A stretch of DNA of 33,921 nucleotides from Myxococcus llanfairpwllgwyngyllgogerychwyrndrobwllllantysiliogogogochensis (GTDB lineage: Bacteria > Myxococcota > Myxococcia > Myxococcales > Myxococcaceae), in contig NZ_VIFM01000112.1 in assembly GCF_006636215.1 (NCBI RefSeq), positions 1 through 33,921 on the forward strand, given 5' to 3'. This document shows, piece by piece, positions 20,656 through 27,347 of the stretch (the stretch's first letter is position 1; each line of letters opens with the position of its first letter). The position numbers and the translations under genes were made by a program. The notes under the pieces are model-generated. The model was not told the DNA's origin and did not search any database. It was given only the letters and a program-made list of their open reading frames with translations.

Positions 20656-21579
20656 TCAGGGCACCGGAGCGCGCTGCTGCGCGAGGAGCCAATCCCAGAA
20701 CGCGTAGTTGTTGTACTGCTGCGTCCAGCAGTCGTGGGCTGAGCCCGGCAGCACGGTGAGGCGACCGATGGCCGTTCCGGTCGCCACCACCCCGGCCTGT
20801 GACGTCCACGTGGGGCTGGATGCGCCGGGGAACAGGTACGTCTGCGTCGTGGTCGACTGAGCCACCGCCACCAGTTGGAACTGTCCGTAGTTCTTCGTCA
20901 CGCCCTGCATCCAGGAGCGCTCGGCGGACAGCGACGAGCCGTCCGCATACGAATGCACCGCCCACACGGGCACGTTCAACAACTTGGTGATGGTGGGGCC
21001 CGGAGCTCCGATGTTGGTGGCCATGGGCGCGAGCGCCGCCAGCCGGTGGCCGTACTCATACGCATACTTCCAGCTTCCGTAGCCACCATAGCTGAGGCCC
21101 GTGAGGTAGATGCGCGTCGGATCCACTCGGTAGTTGGCCACCAGGAAGTCGACGAAGGCGTTCAGGTCCGCTGGCACCCAGTTCGTCGGGGCGCGAGGCG
21201 AGAAGACCATCACCTGCTTCTGGCCGAAGTACGCCTTGCCCTCGCTCGTGGTCCGAATCTTCTTCAGCGCCCCATGCCGGGAGACGACCTCCAGCAGGTT
21301 TGCCTCCGTGGTGGAGGTGCCGAACTCCGTCAGGCCATTCAAGTGGATGATGACCGGATACGAAGTGTTGGGGGAGGTCAGGTAGCCGGGCGGCAGGTAC
21401 TCGGCGTAGCCATAAATCGCCCCTGTGCTCGCGGGCAGTCGCGCCACGACCTGGTCCTCGGTCGTGATGACGAGCCTCGCGGACTGCGCACCCCACTGTT
21501 CAGTCCCTTCATCCTCGACGCCGCCTCCGCAGGCGACGGTCCACATCGCGATGGACAGCGCAATCACTCCAAGCCGCAT
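20656..21579 (-). CDS. Secreted alpha/beta-hydrolase lipoprotein (esterase/PHB-depolymerase-like)
   Basis: The ATG at 21579 is preferred to upstream in-frame codons because GGGAGAAC precedes it and the protein then begins with a lipoprotein signal (MRLGVIALSIAMWTVAC, Cys17). 307 residues. The nucleophile elbow is GLSYGGYGSW with Ser163; Asp213 in HSYADGSS and His282 in GSAHDCW complete a plausible triad; IYGYAEYLPPGY and YPVIIHLNG form the early strands with an oxyanion region. This resembles the COG4099 predicted-peptidase/feruloyl-esterase/PHB-depolymerase group. Substrate unknown; likely outer-membrane anchored. It converges with the PKS gene with 11 bases between the stops, so it is unlikely to be part of that pathway's operon. 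Confidence 0.85.
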   Translation of the reverse strand: MRLGVIALSIAMWTVACGGGVEDEGTEQWGAQSARLVITTEDQVVARLPASTGAIYGYAEYLPPGYLTSPNTSYPVIIHLNGLTEFGTSTTEANLLEVVSRHGALKKIRTTSEGKAYFGQKQVMVFSPRAPTNWVPADLNAFVDFLVANYRVDPTRIYLTGLSYGGYGSWKYAYEYGHRLAALAPMATNIGAPGPTITKLLNVPVWAVHSYADGSSLSAERSWMQGVTKNYGQFQLVAVAQSTTTQTYLFPGASSPTWTSQAGVVATGTAIGRLTVLPGSAHDCWTQQYNNYAFWDWLLAQQRAPVP

Positions 21580-21849
21580 GGTGTTCTCCCTCGATGAGCG
21601 CCTGAATCCTCCTTGAGTCTGCACAACCCGAACCCATGGCGAAAGTCGACCGCTCGAAACCAAGGAGACCACTACAACTCAGGTGCAAATGTTTCCAGGA
21701 GCCAGCAGTTTCGGATCACACCCACACACAACCCTCCAGCAATCCCTTCATGCGCTGTCGGTCGAGCGACAGTCCCTGGAAGCTTCCTGTCTTGGATTGA
21801 CGCCCTTCGGGCGCATCATTCCCGCCGCCTCACACCCCAGGAGTGACTG

Positions 21850-22083
21850 ATGATGCGAAAGCTGGTTGCTGGAGGAGCGATGATGATGGCCCTCACCACG
21901 GGCCTGTTCGCCACCACGTCCATGCAGTCTCCACCGCCTTCCGTAGGCGGCGCGTTTGCCGAGGACCCCGCCACGCTGACGTCAGGCGAGCAGGCGGGAT
22001 TGATTGGCAGATGTTCGGTCGACGGTTCGTTCTGCATCAACACGGCGGATTGTCAGCGCCGTGGCATGGGCACCTGCGGCTGA
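21850..22083 (+). CDS. Small secreted Cys-rich peptide
   Basis: 77 residues. The start is supported by AGGAG six bases before the ATGATG. The N-terminus is a Sec signal (MMRKLVAGGAMMMALTTGLF) that may be cleaved near the Ala-rich GGAFA. The mature part of about 40 residues ends in GRCSVDGSFCINTADCQRRG-MGTCG, four cysteines in a C-x6-C-x5-C-x7-C pattern that could form two disulfides. It is flanked by a 270-base gap upstream and a strong hairpin downstream, so it is a single-gene unit. I do not recognise the family; myxobacteria encode many short Cys-rich exported proteins of unknown use. Coding is supported by the ribosome site, signal peptide and terminator together. Confidence 0.75.
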   Translation: MMRKLVAGGAMMMALTTGLFATTSMQSPPPSVGGAFAEDPATLTSGEQAGLIGRCSVDGSFCINTADCQRRGMGTCG

Positions 22084-22104
22084 CATCTCGGGATGACCGC
22101 AGGA

Positions 22105-22132
22105 AGGGACTCGCACAAAAGTGCGAGTCCCT
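22105..22132 (+). terminator. 12-bp perfect stem, terminator of small peptide gene
   Basis: AGGGACTCGCAC (22105-22116) pairs perfectly with GTGCGAGTCCCT (22121-22132) around an AAAA loop, 22 bases after the stop codon. It is followed by CGTTCCTC rather than a pure T-run. It would fold equally well on the other strand, downstream of the lipoprotein gene that ends at 22293. Confidence 0.7.
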
Positions 22133-22292
22133 CGTTCCTCGAACGTCCTGGGCTCGCGCCCCTCCGGAGCGGTCACGACTACAGTTACTGCATTGCAAGA
22201 ATATCAAAATTGCCGTCCACGCCGCTCCAGTTCCTTGCAAGAGACCCGTTGAGTGACTCGAGTGCTTGCAGCGCTTGACCGGACAGTGTCTG

Positions 22293-22616
22293 TCACGCCA
22301 GTTCGCAATCTGGGACGCAGTACCTGACATCGATGAGGGTGCGCGTCTGCGTCAGATTCGACTGGCAACCCGCGTACAGCGTGGCGGGCTGCCCGTTCTT
22401 CCGAGTCGTGCCGCACTTCGCGACACAGGCCTGGACGTTCTCCAGCCAGTACACGAGGTCATTGTTCGGACAGTTGGGTGGAATGCCAATGCCCTGCTCC
22501 ACACTCACAGGCGCCGTGCTGTCCGGTGCATCGGCGGCGGCCTCCACATCTCCACAGGCCGCGAGGGACAGGAAAGAAAACGTGGTCACCGCGATGGCAA
22601 GGCGAGACATGCGCAT
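22293..22616 (-). CDS. Small Cys-rich lipoprotein
   Basis: 107 residues. The start at 22616 is fixed by AAGGAG seven bases upstream and by a lipoprotein signal (MRMSRLAIAVTTFSFLSLAAC, Cys21); the longer in-frame extension to 23282 runs antisense through the retron and is not real. The mature part has an acidic low-complexity start (GDVEAAADAPDST) and six further cysteines (PPNCPNN, VQACVAKCG, YAGCQSN, VRYCVPDC), which suggests a compact disulfide-bonded domain. Family not recognised. It is divergent from the retron, sharing the 22617-22794 gap. Confidence 0.8.
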   Translation of the reverse strand: MRMSRLAIAVTTFSFLSLAACGDVEAAADAPDSTAPVSVEQGIGIPPNCPNNDLVYWLENVQACVAKCGTTRKNGQPATLYAGCQSNLTQTRTLIDVRYCVPDCELA

Positions 22617-22794
22617 GTGCGACTCCTTCGGATGAGAGGAGTTGCCATGATGGACGCCACCCTCGCTTCGGCCCAGGCACCCCTGCCCAGGACTGTCGCG
22701 CCGAGCACGCCACCACCCAAGTGATGCATTCGGGTTGGAAAGCTGCGCGATAACGCGCTTCCCCCGCACCACTGGGACTTGTAGGGTGCCATCT
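22617..22794. promoter_or_regulatory. Divergent lipoprotein/retron upstream region
   Basis: No gene is seen here. It should hold the lipoprotein promoter (-) and the retron RNA promoter (+). GCGCG (22745-22749) and CGCGC (22754-22758) form a small perfect inverted repeat around ATAA. TTCCCC (22759) and TAGGGT (22782) have 17-base spacing and would start RNA at about 22794, just at the a1 repeat, but the match to consensus is weak. Confidence 0.3.
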
Positions 22795-22818
22795 GCCATG
22801 CGGCGGCTTGGATACCCA
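22795..22818 (+). repeat. Retron a1 inverted-repeat arm
   Basis: Pairs with 22954-22975 over 21 base pairs: 12 contiguous (22795-22806, GCCATGCGGCGG), a C bulge at 22807, four pairs (22808-22811), a small internal loop, then five pairs (22814-22818). The base right after it, G819 of the 22,000 block (22819) in the context CAGCGG, is where retrons place the branching guanosine. Confidence 0.8.
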
Positions 22819-22900
22819 GCGGGTAGACGGTCCGTGGTGACACGGTCCGCTGCCTCTCCGGGGTACCCCCGGGGAATGATTTCGAGGAGCACAGCCCCAC

Positions 22901-22940
22901 GCGAGGCCGGGACTGCGGCGAGCCGCAGTGCGGGCCACGC
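22901..22940 (+). other. msd-type mismatched hairpin
   Basis: A 40-nt hairpin with loop CGAG: seven perfect inner pairs (ACTGCGG with CCGCAGT), then G-G mismatch, one pair, G-G mismatch, four pairs, A-A mismatch, three pairs. Long stems with symmetric single mismatches are typical of retron msd regions. Confidence 0.75.
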
Positions 22941-22953
22941 CAGACGGGACAGG

Positions 22954-22975
22954 TGGGTCCCAACCGCCGCATGGC
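22954..22975 (+). repeat. Retron a2 inverted-repeat arm
   Basis: Reverse complement partner of 22795-22818 (12 contiguous pairs at its 3' end, CCGCCGCATGGC). It ends 13 bases before the RT start codon. Template copying would begin just upstream, near G22953. Confidence 0.8.
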
Positions 22976-22988
22976 GCACGAGTGAGGC

Positions 22989-24317
22989 ATGAGCAAACGG
23001 ATCGCCGTGGCGAATGCGCTCGCATCCGCCTTCCTCTCCGGGCCCTGGACGACCGCGGGACTCGTCGAACGCGGAGCCGAAGTCATCGGTGGCCGGACGC
23101 CGTGGCTCCTCTCGGTCGTACGGAGCACACGACGGTTCTTCCCTCGGCCACCGCACGCCCGCTTCGAACTGCTCGCGGAGATTCTCGCCACGCGTCCCGC
23201 CCTTCAGCGGGCCTGCGGCAATCCCCACGCTCCCGTGAAGATTCTCCACTGGGTCGCCACCGAGCCGGAAATGGGCCGCCAACCGTGGCCCGTTCCGTCA
23301 CTCCCAACCCAGGCGGAGCTCACAGACTGGCTCGGGATGACCGACGCGCAATTGGGGTGGCTGGCGGATGCTCGCGGACTCGAACGCATGACCCCGCCAG
23401 GGCAGTGGCGGCGCTACCGCTACACCTGGATTCCGAAGCGCAGCGGCGGTGAGCGCCTCCTGGAACAACCCGGGCTGGACCTCTCGCGGCTCCAACGCAA
23501 GGTGCTGCACGGCATCCTGGATGTCATTCCGCCCCATGAGGCCGCATACGGGTTCGTCGCGGGCCGAGGCGTCCGCGGCTTCGCCGAGCCCCACGTGGGG
23601 CAGGCCGTCGTGGTGCGCGTGGACCTGGAGGACTTCTTCCTCTCCGTGAAGCCAGCGCGCGTCTGGGGGATGTTCCGCGCCGCGGGTTATCCCGACGACG
23701 TGGCCACGACCCTCGCGGGGCTTTGCACGACCCGAACGCCCAGCGGAGTGCTGGAGCAGGCCCGTCGGGCGGCGGATGGAGAAGCGCTCACCGCTCGCTG
23801 GCGACTGGCACGAAGGCTCGAGTCCCGGCACCTCGCCCAGGGCGCACCTACGTCACCTGCCCTCGCCAATCTCGCCGCATACCGACTGGATGTTCGTCTG
23901 TCGGCGCTCGCCTCGGCGCTGGGGGCCCGCTACACGCGCTACGCGGACGACCTGGCGTTCTCCGGAGGTGACGCCCTGGCGCGAAGCACCGGGCGACTGC
24001 TGCGATGCGTGGCGCGAATCGTCCGGGAGGAGGGCTTCACGGTGCGCACCGAGAAGACTCGCGTGATGCGCCGGGGTCGCCAGCAACGACTGGCGGGTGT
24101 GGTGGTCAATGAGCACCCTTCCGTGCCTCGGGCGGACTACGACCGACTGAAGGCCATCCTTCACCTGTGCCGCACTCGAGGGCCCGCGAGCCAGAACACC
24201 GGGAGCCATCCCGAGTTCCGCGCGCACCTGCTCGGCCGGGTGGCCTGGGTCTCTCAGCTCAACCCCACTCGGGGAGCCAGGCTTCGCGCGATCTTCGAAC
24301 AGATTGCGTGGGAGTGA
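22989..24317 (+). CDS. Retron-type reverse transcriptase (divergent)
   Basis: 442 residues. The ATG follows GTGAGG closely and is 13 bases after a2. A helical N-terminal region (1-140; LPTQAELTDWLGMTDAQLGW, LADARGLER) precedes the polymerase core: YRYTWIPKRSGGERLL (144-159), LSRLQRKVLHGILDVIPPHE (165-184), catalytic Asp in VDLEDFFLSV (211-220), QGAPTSPALANL (284-295), YADD (318-321) and the TEKTRVMRRG segment (354-363). Catalytic residues are intact. The two retron signature motifs are altered: FAEPH (198-202) where NAxxH is expected, and LAGVVVN (368-374) where VTGxxVN is expected. The thumb ends in FRAHLLGRVAWVSQLNPTRG. No group II intron or DGR features are near. With the RNA upstream it should make msDNA; a role in phage defence is inferred from other retrons. 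Confidence 0.92.
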   Translation: MSKRIAVANALASAFLSGPWTTAGLVERGAEVIGGRTPWLLSVVRSTRRFFPRPPHARFELLAEILATRPALQRACGNPHAPVKILHWVATEPEMGRQPWPVPSLPTQAELTDWLGMTDAQLGWLADARGLERMTPPGQWRRYRYTWIPKRSGGERLLEQPGLDLSRLQRKVLHGILDVIPPHEAAYGFVAGRGVRGFAEPHVGQAVVVRVDLEDFFLSVKPARVWGMFRAAGYPDDVATTLAGLCTTRTPSGVLEQARRAADGEALTARWRLARRLESRHLAQGAPTSPALANLAAYRLDVRLSALASALGARYTRYADDLAFSGGDALARSTGRLLRCVARIVREEGFTVRTEKTRVMRRGRQQRLAGVVVNEHPSVPRADYDRLKAILHLCRTRGPASQNTGSHPEFRAHLLGRVAWVSQLNPTRGARLRAIFEQIAWE

Positions 24318-24488
24318 GGTCCCCGGTTCTTGAGTCACCCCAGGGATGAAACTCCACACCACGTGGCGGGATGAAGCGCGGGCCTGCCTCGGCGGTCCGT
24401 GGCTGCTCCTGGCGTCTCTGCATGCTTTGGGCCGAGAATCGCGGGCGTCGGCGCTCTTGAGGCGTCGCCGTGCACCCGGCGGTCCGCC
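24318..24488 (+). other. Gap between RT and membrane-protein operon
   Basis: 171 bases with no supported gene. In-frame GTG (24399) and another-frame ATG (24346) open frames exist, but neither has a ribosome site or recognisable sequence. No strong hairpin follows the RT stop, so read-through from the retron into the next genes is possible. Confidence 0.4.
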
Positions 24489-25049
24489 ATGGCCAACGCA
24501 GCCTCCCAGCTCACCGTCCTCCAGCCACGTGCCCTCCTGGCGCGACTGCGCGACGCCGCGAACCTGCTGGCCTCGCTCGCGCCCGGCACGCTCTTCGCGG
24601 TGGCGCTGGCGCTCGTGTCGAGCCAGCCGCGCTTCTCCTGGCTCACCGAGCCCCTGCGCTACCCCTGGGAGCTCTGGGTGGTGGCCCTCGCCGGCACGAC
24701 AGCGACGGTGGCTGGGGTCGCGGACTGGCGATACCACCGCGTGGCCCAGTTGCGAGTCGGCCCCAACGAGCACCGCGCGGAGTTCCTCGCCCTGGCGGGT
24801 GGCGGCTTCCCGCTCTTCCTGCTGATGTGCGCCGCCTCGGTGGCACGCCGCCCGCTCGCGTTCCTGCTGCCCGTGCTCATCGTCCTCATCGGGACGGTGG
24901 TCCTCATCTGCTACGACGAGTTCGTCTTCCACCGTCGGCGGTGCGATGCCTGGGAGGCCCTGCTGCATCGGATCCTGCTCGGCGGCCATGCGACCGCGTT
25001 CCTCGCCTGGGCGCACTTCTGCTTCGTCCGCGAGGGCCTTCATGGCTGA
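24489..25049 (+). CDS. Multi-pass membrane protein, unrecognised
   Basis: 186 residues from the ATG at 24489; a GTG at 24399 would add 30 unlikely residues. About four or five hydrophobic segments: 27-44, 61-78, 103-117, 122-142 and 163-180. Between the last two is a polar stretch with many charged and His residues (CYDEFVFHRRRCDAWEALLH, 141-160), which looks like a conserved site, possibly metal or phosphate binding. Family not recognised. It overlaps the next gene by eight bases, so the two are translated together. It is the first coding sequence downstream of the retron RT on the same strand, so it is a candidate membrane effector. The tight coupling to a kinase-like gene suggests instead a lipid-modification job. 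Confidence 0.75.
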   Translation: MANAASQLTVLQPRALLARLRDAANLLASLAPGTLFAVALALVSSQPRFSWLTEPLRYPWELWVVALAGTTATVAGVADWRYHRVAQLRVGPNEHRAEFLALAGGGFPLFLLMCAASVARRPLAFLLPVLIVLIGTVVLICYDEFVFHRRRCDAWEALLHRILLGGHATAFLAWAHFCFVREGLHG

Positions 25050-25605
25050 CCGCCCGCGCTCCCCATGGCGACGCGGCACCGAGCTGCTGACACGCGCCGC
25101 CCACCTCTACGACGCGCCGGGCTCGACGCTCGCCCACGAGGCCCGAGGAGCGTGGCGTGGGGGCTTCGCCAGCAGCGCGACGTGGATGGCACAGGCGCTC
25201 GCCCAGGTTCGAGGACGGCCCGTCCTCGCCGACTTGCCACACGCGGGCAGGTGGGGCGCGCTCAAGTACGGCGGGGCACTCCTCGCGGCCCTCGGTTGCT
25301 GGGGGCTCGCCGTCGTCCTCGGACTGCCGCACGCGCTCGGCTTCGTGCTCGCGGTGCTCGCGTTCTACGCCGCCGAGGTCCAGGGACTCTTCCTCTTCCC
25401 CCTGCTGATGGATGGCGCCGAGCACCCCTGGCGCAGCGGACGCGCGTTGCTTCGCCGAGCAGGCGGTACTGCGGGCGCCGTGGGTACGGTGCTCATGCTG
25501 GCGGGAGTGATGCTCCTCGGGGGGCTGGTCGGTCGCGGCTGGGTCCGCTGCTGGTGCCTGGGCTGTCTCGCGGTGGTCCACTGGTACGAGGACCTGCGAG
25601 CGTGA
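25042..25605 (+). CDS. Second membrane protein of the operon, unrecognised
   Basis: 187 residues. The ATG lies inside the end of the preceding gene (eight-base overlap) and its stop shares GTGA with the next start, so it is tightly coupled on both sides. A soluble N-terminal region (1-70, RGTELLTRAAHLYDAPGSTL, then ARGAWRGGFASSATWMAQAL) is followed by three or four membrane segments at about 74-93, 97-120, 143-164 and 167-182, with the acidic loop MDGAEHPWRSG between. The end CWCLGCLAVVHWYEDLRA carries clustered Cys and His. Not recognised as a known family. It probably forms a membrane complex with its two operon partners. Confidence 0.75.
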   Translation: MADRPRSPWRRGTELLTRAAHLYDAPGSTLAHEARGAWRGGFASSATWMAQALAQVRGRPVLADLPHAGRWGALKYGGALLAALGCWGLAVVLGLPHALGFVLAVLAFYAAEVQGLFLFPLLMDGAEHPWRSGRALLRRAGGTAGAVGTVLMLAGVMLLGGLVGRGWVRCWCLGCLAVVHWYEDLRA

Positions 25606-26432
25606 AGCTCACGGAGCTCTGGAATCGCGGCCTCGCCATCGCGATGGACGCCGTGCGCGTCAACACCGTGGCCCTGGAGGTCCGACCGGAGATCTCCCTC
25701 TGGCACAAGCAGCGCCGACCCGGCATGGGCGCGGTGATTGCCGCGGGCAATGTCTTCCTGCGCCTGTCTCGCAGCCACATCCGGATGTTTCCCTCGGCGA
25801 AACGCTGGCGGGACTGGGAGCTGGACTCCTTCGCGCTCCTCCACCCGGACCGCGCCGCCGAGGCACGTGGGGGCCGTGCCGTCGCACTGGAAGCCCTTCC
25901 CGGTGAGCGCCTCGACCGACTGCTCGCGCAAGGCCGACTCACCCAAACCATGGTCGAGGCTGCCGCGCGCGAGCTGCATCGAGCCCATGCTCTGACACCA
26001 CCCCACGCCTCGCGCCCGTGGTCCCACGGCGATGCCCACCTGAAGAACCTCCTCTATGACGAGGCCGGACAGCGCGCGTGGCTCATCGACTTCGAGACCG
26101 AACACGACGCGCACCTCGCCACCGCCGAGCGCCACGCGGATGACCTGTTCGTCTTCCTGCTCGACCTGGGCGGACGCGCGACTCGGGAGCAGGCCCTCCC
26201 GTTGGCGGTGGCCTTCCTGCGTGCCTATCCCGAGCCTCACGTCCACAAGGCCCTGCGAGCCCGCCTGCGGCCACCTCGCGGACTGGAGCGAGCCCTCTGG
26301 AAGAGCCGCTCACATCACCTCCCGGAAGCACGGCTCCTGGAATGGCTGGAGCACCTTCGCCAGGAGGTGACGCGGATGAAGTCGACCTCGGGCGCGGAGG
26401 ACGCACCGGAATCCCGCCCCCTCGCGACCTGA
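25602..26432 (+). CDS. RIO/LPS-kinase-like phosphotransferase
   Basis: 276 residues. The GTG start at 25602 overlaps the previous stop as GTGA, a usual coupling signal. The kinase C-lobe is clear: SHGDAHLKNLLYD (141-153) gives the catalytic Asp144 and metal-binding Asn149, and WLIDFETEHD (160-169) replaces the DFG motif with DFE. The N-lobe is short and unusual: no clear glycine loop, and IRMFPSAKRWRDWELDSFAL (60-79) as the likely Lys/Glu region. This pattern resembles the Kdo/heptose kinases of LPS and the RIO/aminoglycoside phosphotransferase group. With two membrane proteins in the same operon, a membrane lipid or polyprenol is a reasonable phosphate acceptor, but that is inference. It converges with the radical SAM operon with 15 bases between the stops. 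Confidence 0.8.
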   Translation: MKLTELWNRGLAIAMDAVRVNTVALEVRPEISLWHKQRRPGMGAVIAAGNVFLRLSRSHIRMFPSAKRWRDWELDSFALLHPDRAAEARGGRAVALEALPGERLDRLLAQGRLTQTMVEAAARELHRAHALTPPHASRPWSHGDAHLKNLLYDEAGQRAWLIDFETEHDAHLATAERHADDLFVFLLDLGGRATREQALPLAVAFLRAYPEPHVHKALRARLRPPRGLERALWKSRSHHLPEARLLEWLEHLRQEVTRMKSTSGAEDAPESRPLAT

Positions 26433-26447
26433 CCTCGGTAATCCGCT

Positions 26448-27347
26448 CTACTCGCGCGGCGAGACCCGCGGGGCCACGTCCTGCCGCCGCCACAGGGGCT
26501 TCACCGGCACCCGCTCCAGGATGCCGGAGCCGAAGACCCGGTCCAGCTCCAGATAGTCCATGTGCACGTAGCCGATGTGACACCCGCACGTCGTCTTCGC
26601 GCACGGCCGAGGCCTCAGCGACTGGTCGAAGTCCGGAGCGTAGATGTTCCCAATCGGCTCATCGATGAAGTGACACCGGCGCGCCGTGCCCTCCCCGTCC
26701 ACGGAGATGACCGACTCCCCTCCCCGGCACGCGCGGCCCAGGCTGGGATGCCGCACGTTGTTCACGGGAAACAACGGGTCCACGGCCGTGAAGCGCGCCA
26801 CGTCCTCGGGTGAGTACGGCTCCTCCTGCCCGTCCTTCACCGCGTTGATCCACAGGTACGTGTCGTCGGACAGCTCACGGCGCAGCGCCTCCGCCTCCTC
26901 GGCGAAGCGCAGGAACCCCACCATGCCCGCGCTGTGCCGGACACCCAGCGACGTCAGCGCCTCGCACTGGGCCACGAAGCGACGGCGCTTCATCCACTCG
27001 GGATGGTACGTCGCCCAGATGCCGAGCTTCTCCGCGCGGCAGTCCTTCACCCAGTCCAGCTTGCACGACAGGTTCGTCTGCGCCGCCACGCGCTCCACAT
27101 GCGGCAGATGCGTCAGCCGCGCCAGCGCCTGCTGATACCAGGGCCAGATGAGCGCCTCGCCCCACGGCGTGAAGAACACGGACACCGTGTCCCCCGTGCG
27201 CGCCTCCACCCACGCCAGGAACCGCTCCAGGTCCGCGCGGTCCTTCGCGAGTTCCTCGTCGGTGTGCTTCCACTTGCCGAAAGGACAGTACTCGCAGCCG
27301 TAGTTACAGCTCGACAGCGGCCCTCGGTAGAGCACGGTGAGCTTCAT
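26448..27347 (-). CDS. STM4011-family radical SAM protein
   Basis: 299 residues. The N-terminal motif SSCNYGCEYCPFGKW carries the CxxxCxxC cluster ligands Cys14, Cys18 and Cys21 for the SAM-binding [4Fe-4S] centre, followed by the usual barrel (SVFFTPWGEALIWPWY). The C-terminal third has more cysteines (GRACRGGESV, GTARRCHFID, CAKTTCGCHIGY), which could bind an auxiliary Fe-S cluster as in SPASM/twitch proteins. Such enzymes make a 5'-deoxyadenosyl radical to modify peptides, RNA or small molecules; the target of this family is unknown. The start overlaps the end of the STM4012-like gene by four bases (ATGA type). Last gene of a five-gene - strand operon. Confidence 0.9.
   Translation of the reverse strand: MKLTVLYRGPLSSCNYGCEYCPFGKWKHTDEELAKDRADLERFLAWVEARTGDTVSVFFTPWGEALIWPWYQQALARLTHLPHVERVAAQTNLSCKLDWVKDCRAEKLGIWATYHPEWMKRRRFVAQCEALTSLGVRHSAGMVGFLRFAEEAEALRRELSDDTYLWINAVKDGQEEPYSPEDVARFTAVDPLFPVNNVRHPSLGRACRGGESVISVDGEGTARRCHFIDEPIGNIYAPDFDQSLRPRPCAKTTCGCHIGYVHMDYLELDRVFGSGILERVPVKPLWRRQDVAPRVSPRE

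Larger units (their letters stand above)
22795..22975 (+). ncRNA. Putative retron msr-msd RNA
   Basis: About 181 nt directly before the RT gene. In order: a1 arm (22795-22818); candidate branching G at 22819 within AGC; stem-loop 1 (22828-22836 with 22841-22849, one T-T mismatch, GTGA loop); stem-loop 2 (22856-22863 with 22867-22874, eight pairs including one T-G, TAC loop); a short single-stranded stretch (AATGATTTCGAGGAG); the long msd-type hairpin (22901-22940); then the a2 arm (22954-22975). This is the standard retron order, in which the RT primes from the branching G opposite the a1/a2 stem and copies the msd hairpin into single-stranded DNA linked 2'-5' to the msr RNA. The expected DNA is roughly 60-75 nt. 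The order and pairing are seen directly; priming and product are inferred from known retrons. Confidence 0.78.

Noticed and set aside
22105-22132. Part of the retron RNA
   Set aside because: The stem lies about 660 bases upstream of a1, behind the oppositely oriented lipoprotein gene, and right after the stop of the small peptide gene, so a terminator is simpler.
22293-23282. 329-codon - strand frame running through the retron
   Set aside because: Only the last 107 codons have a ribosome site, lipoprotein signal and sensible sequence; the rest is antisense to the RT and its RNA.
22989-24317. Group II intron or diversity-generating retroelement RT
   Set aside because: No maturase/X or HNH domain and no intron domain V/VI-like RNA follow; no template/variable repeat pair or target gene was seen. 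The a1/a2 pairing upstream fits a retron better.
24346-24825. Alternative + strand frame starting just after the RT
   Set aside because: After about 50 codons it is a frame-shadow of the membrane protein gene, and it has no ribosome site.
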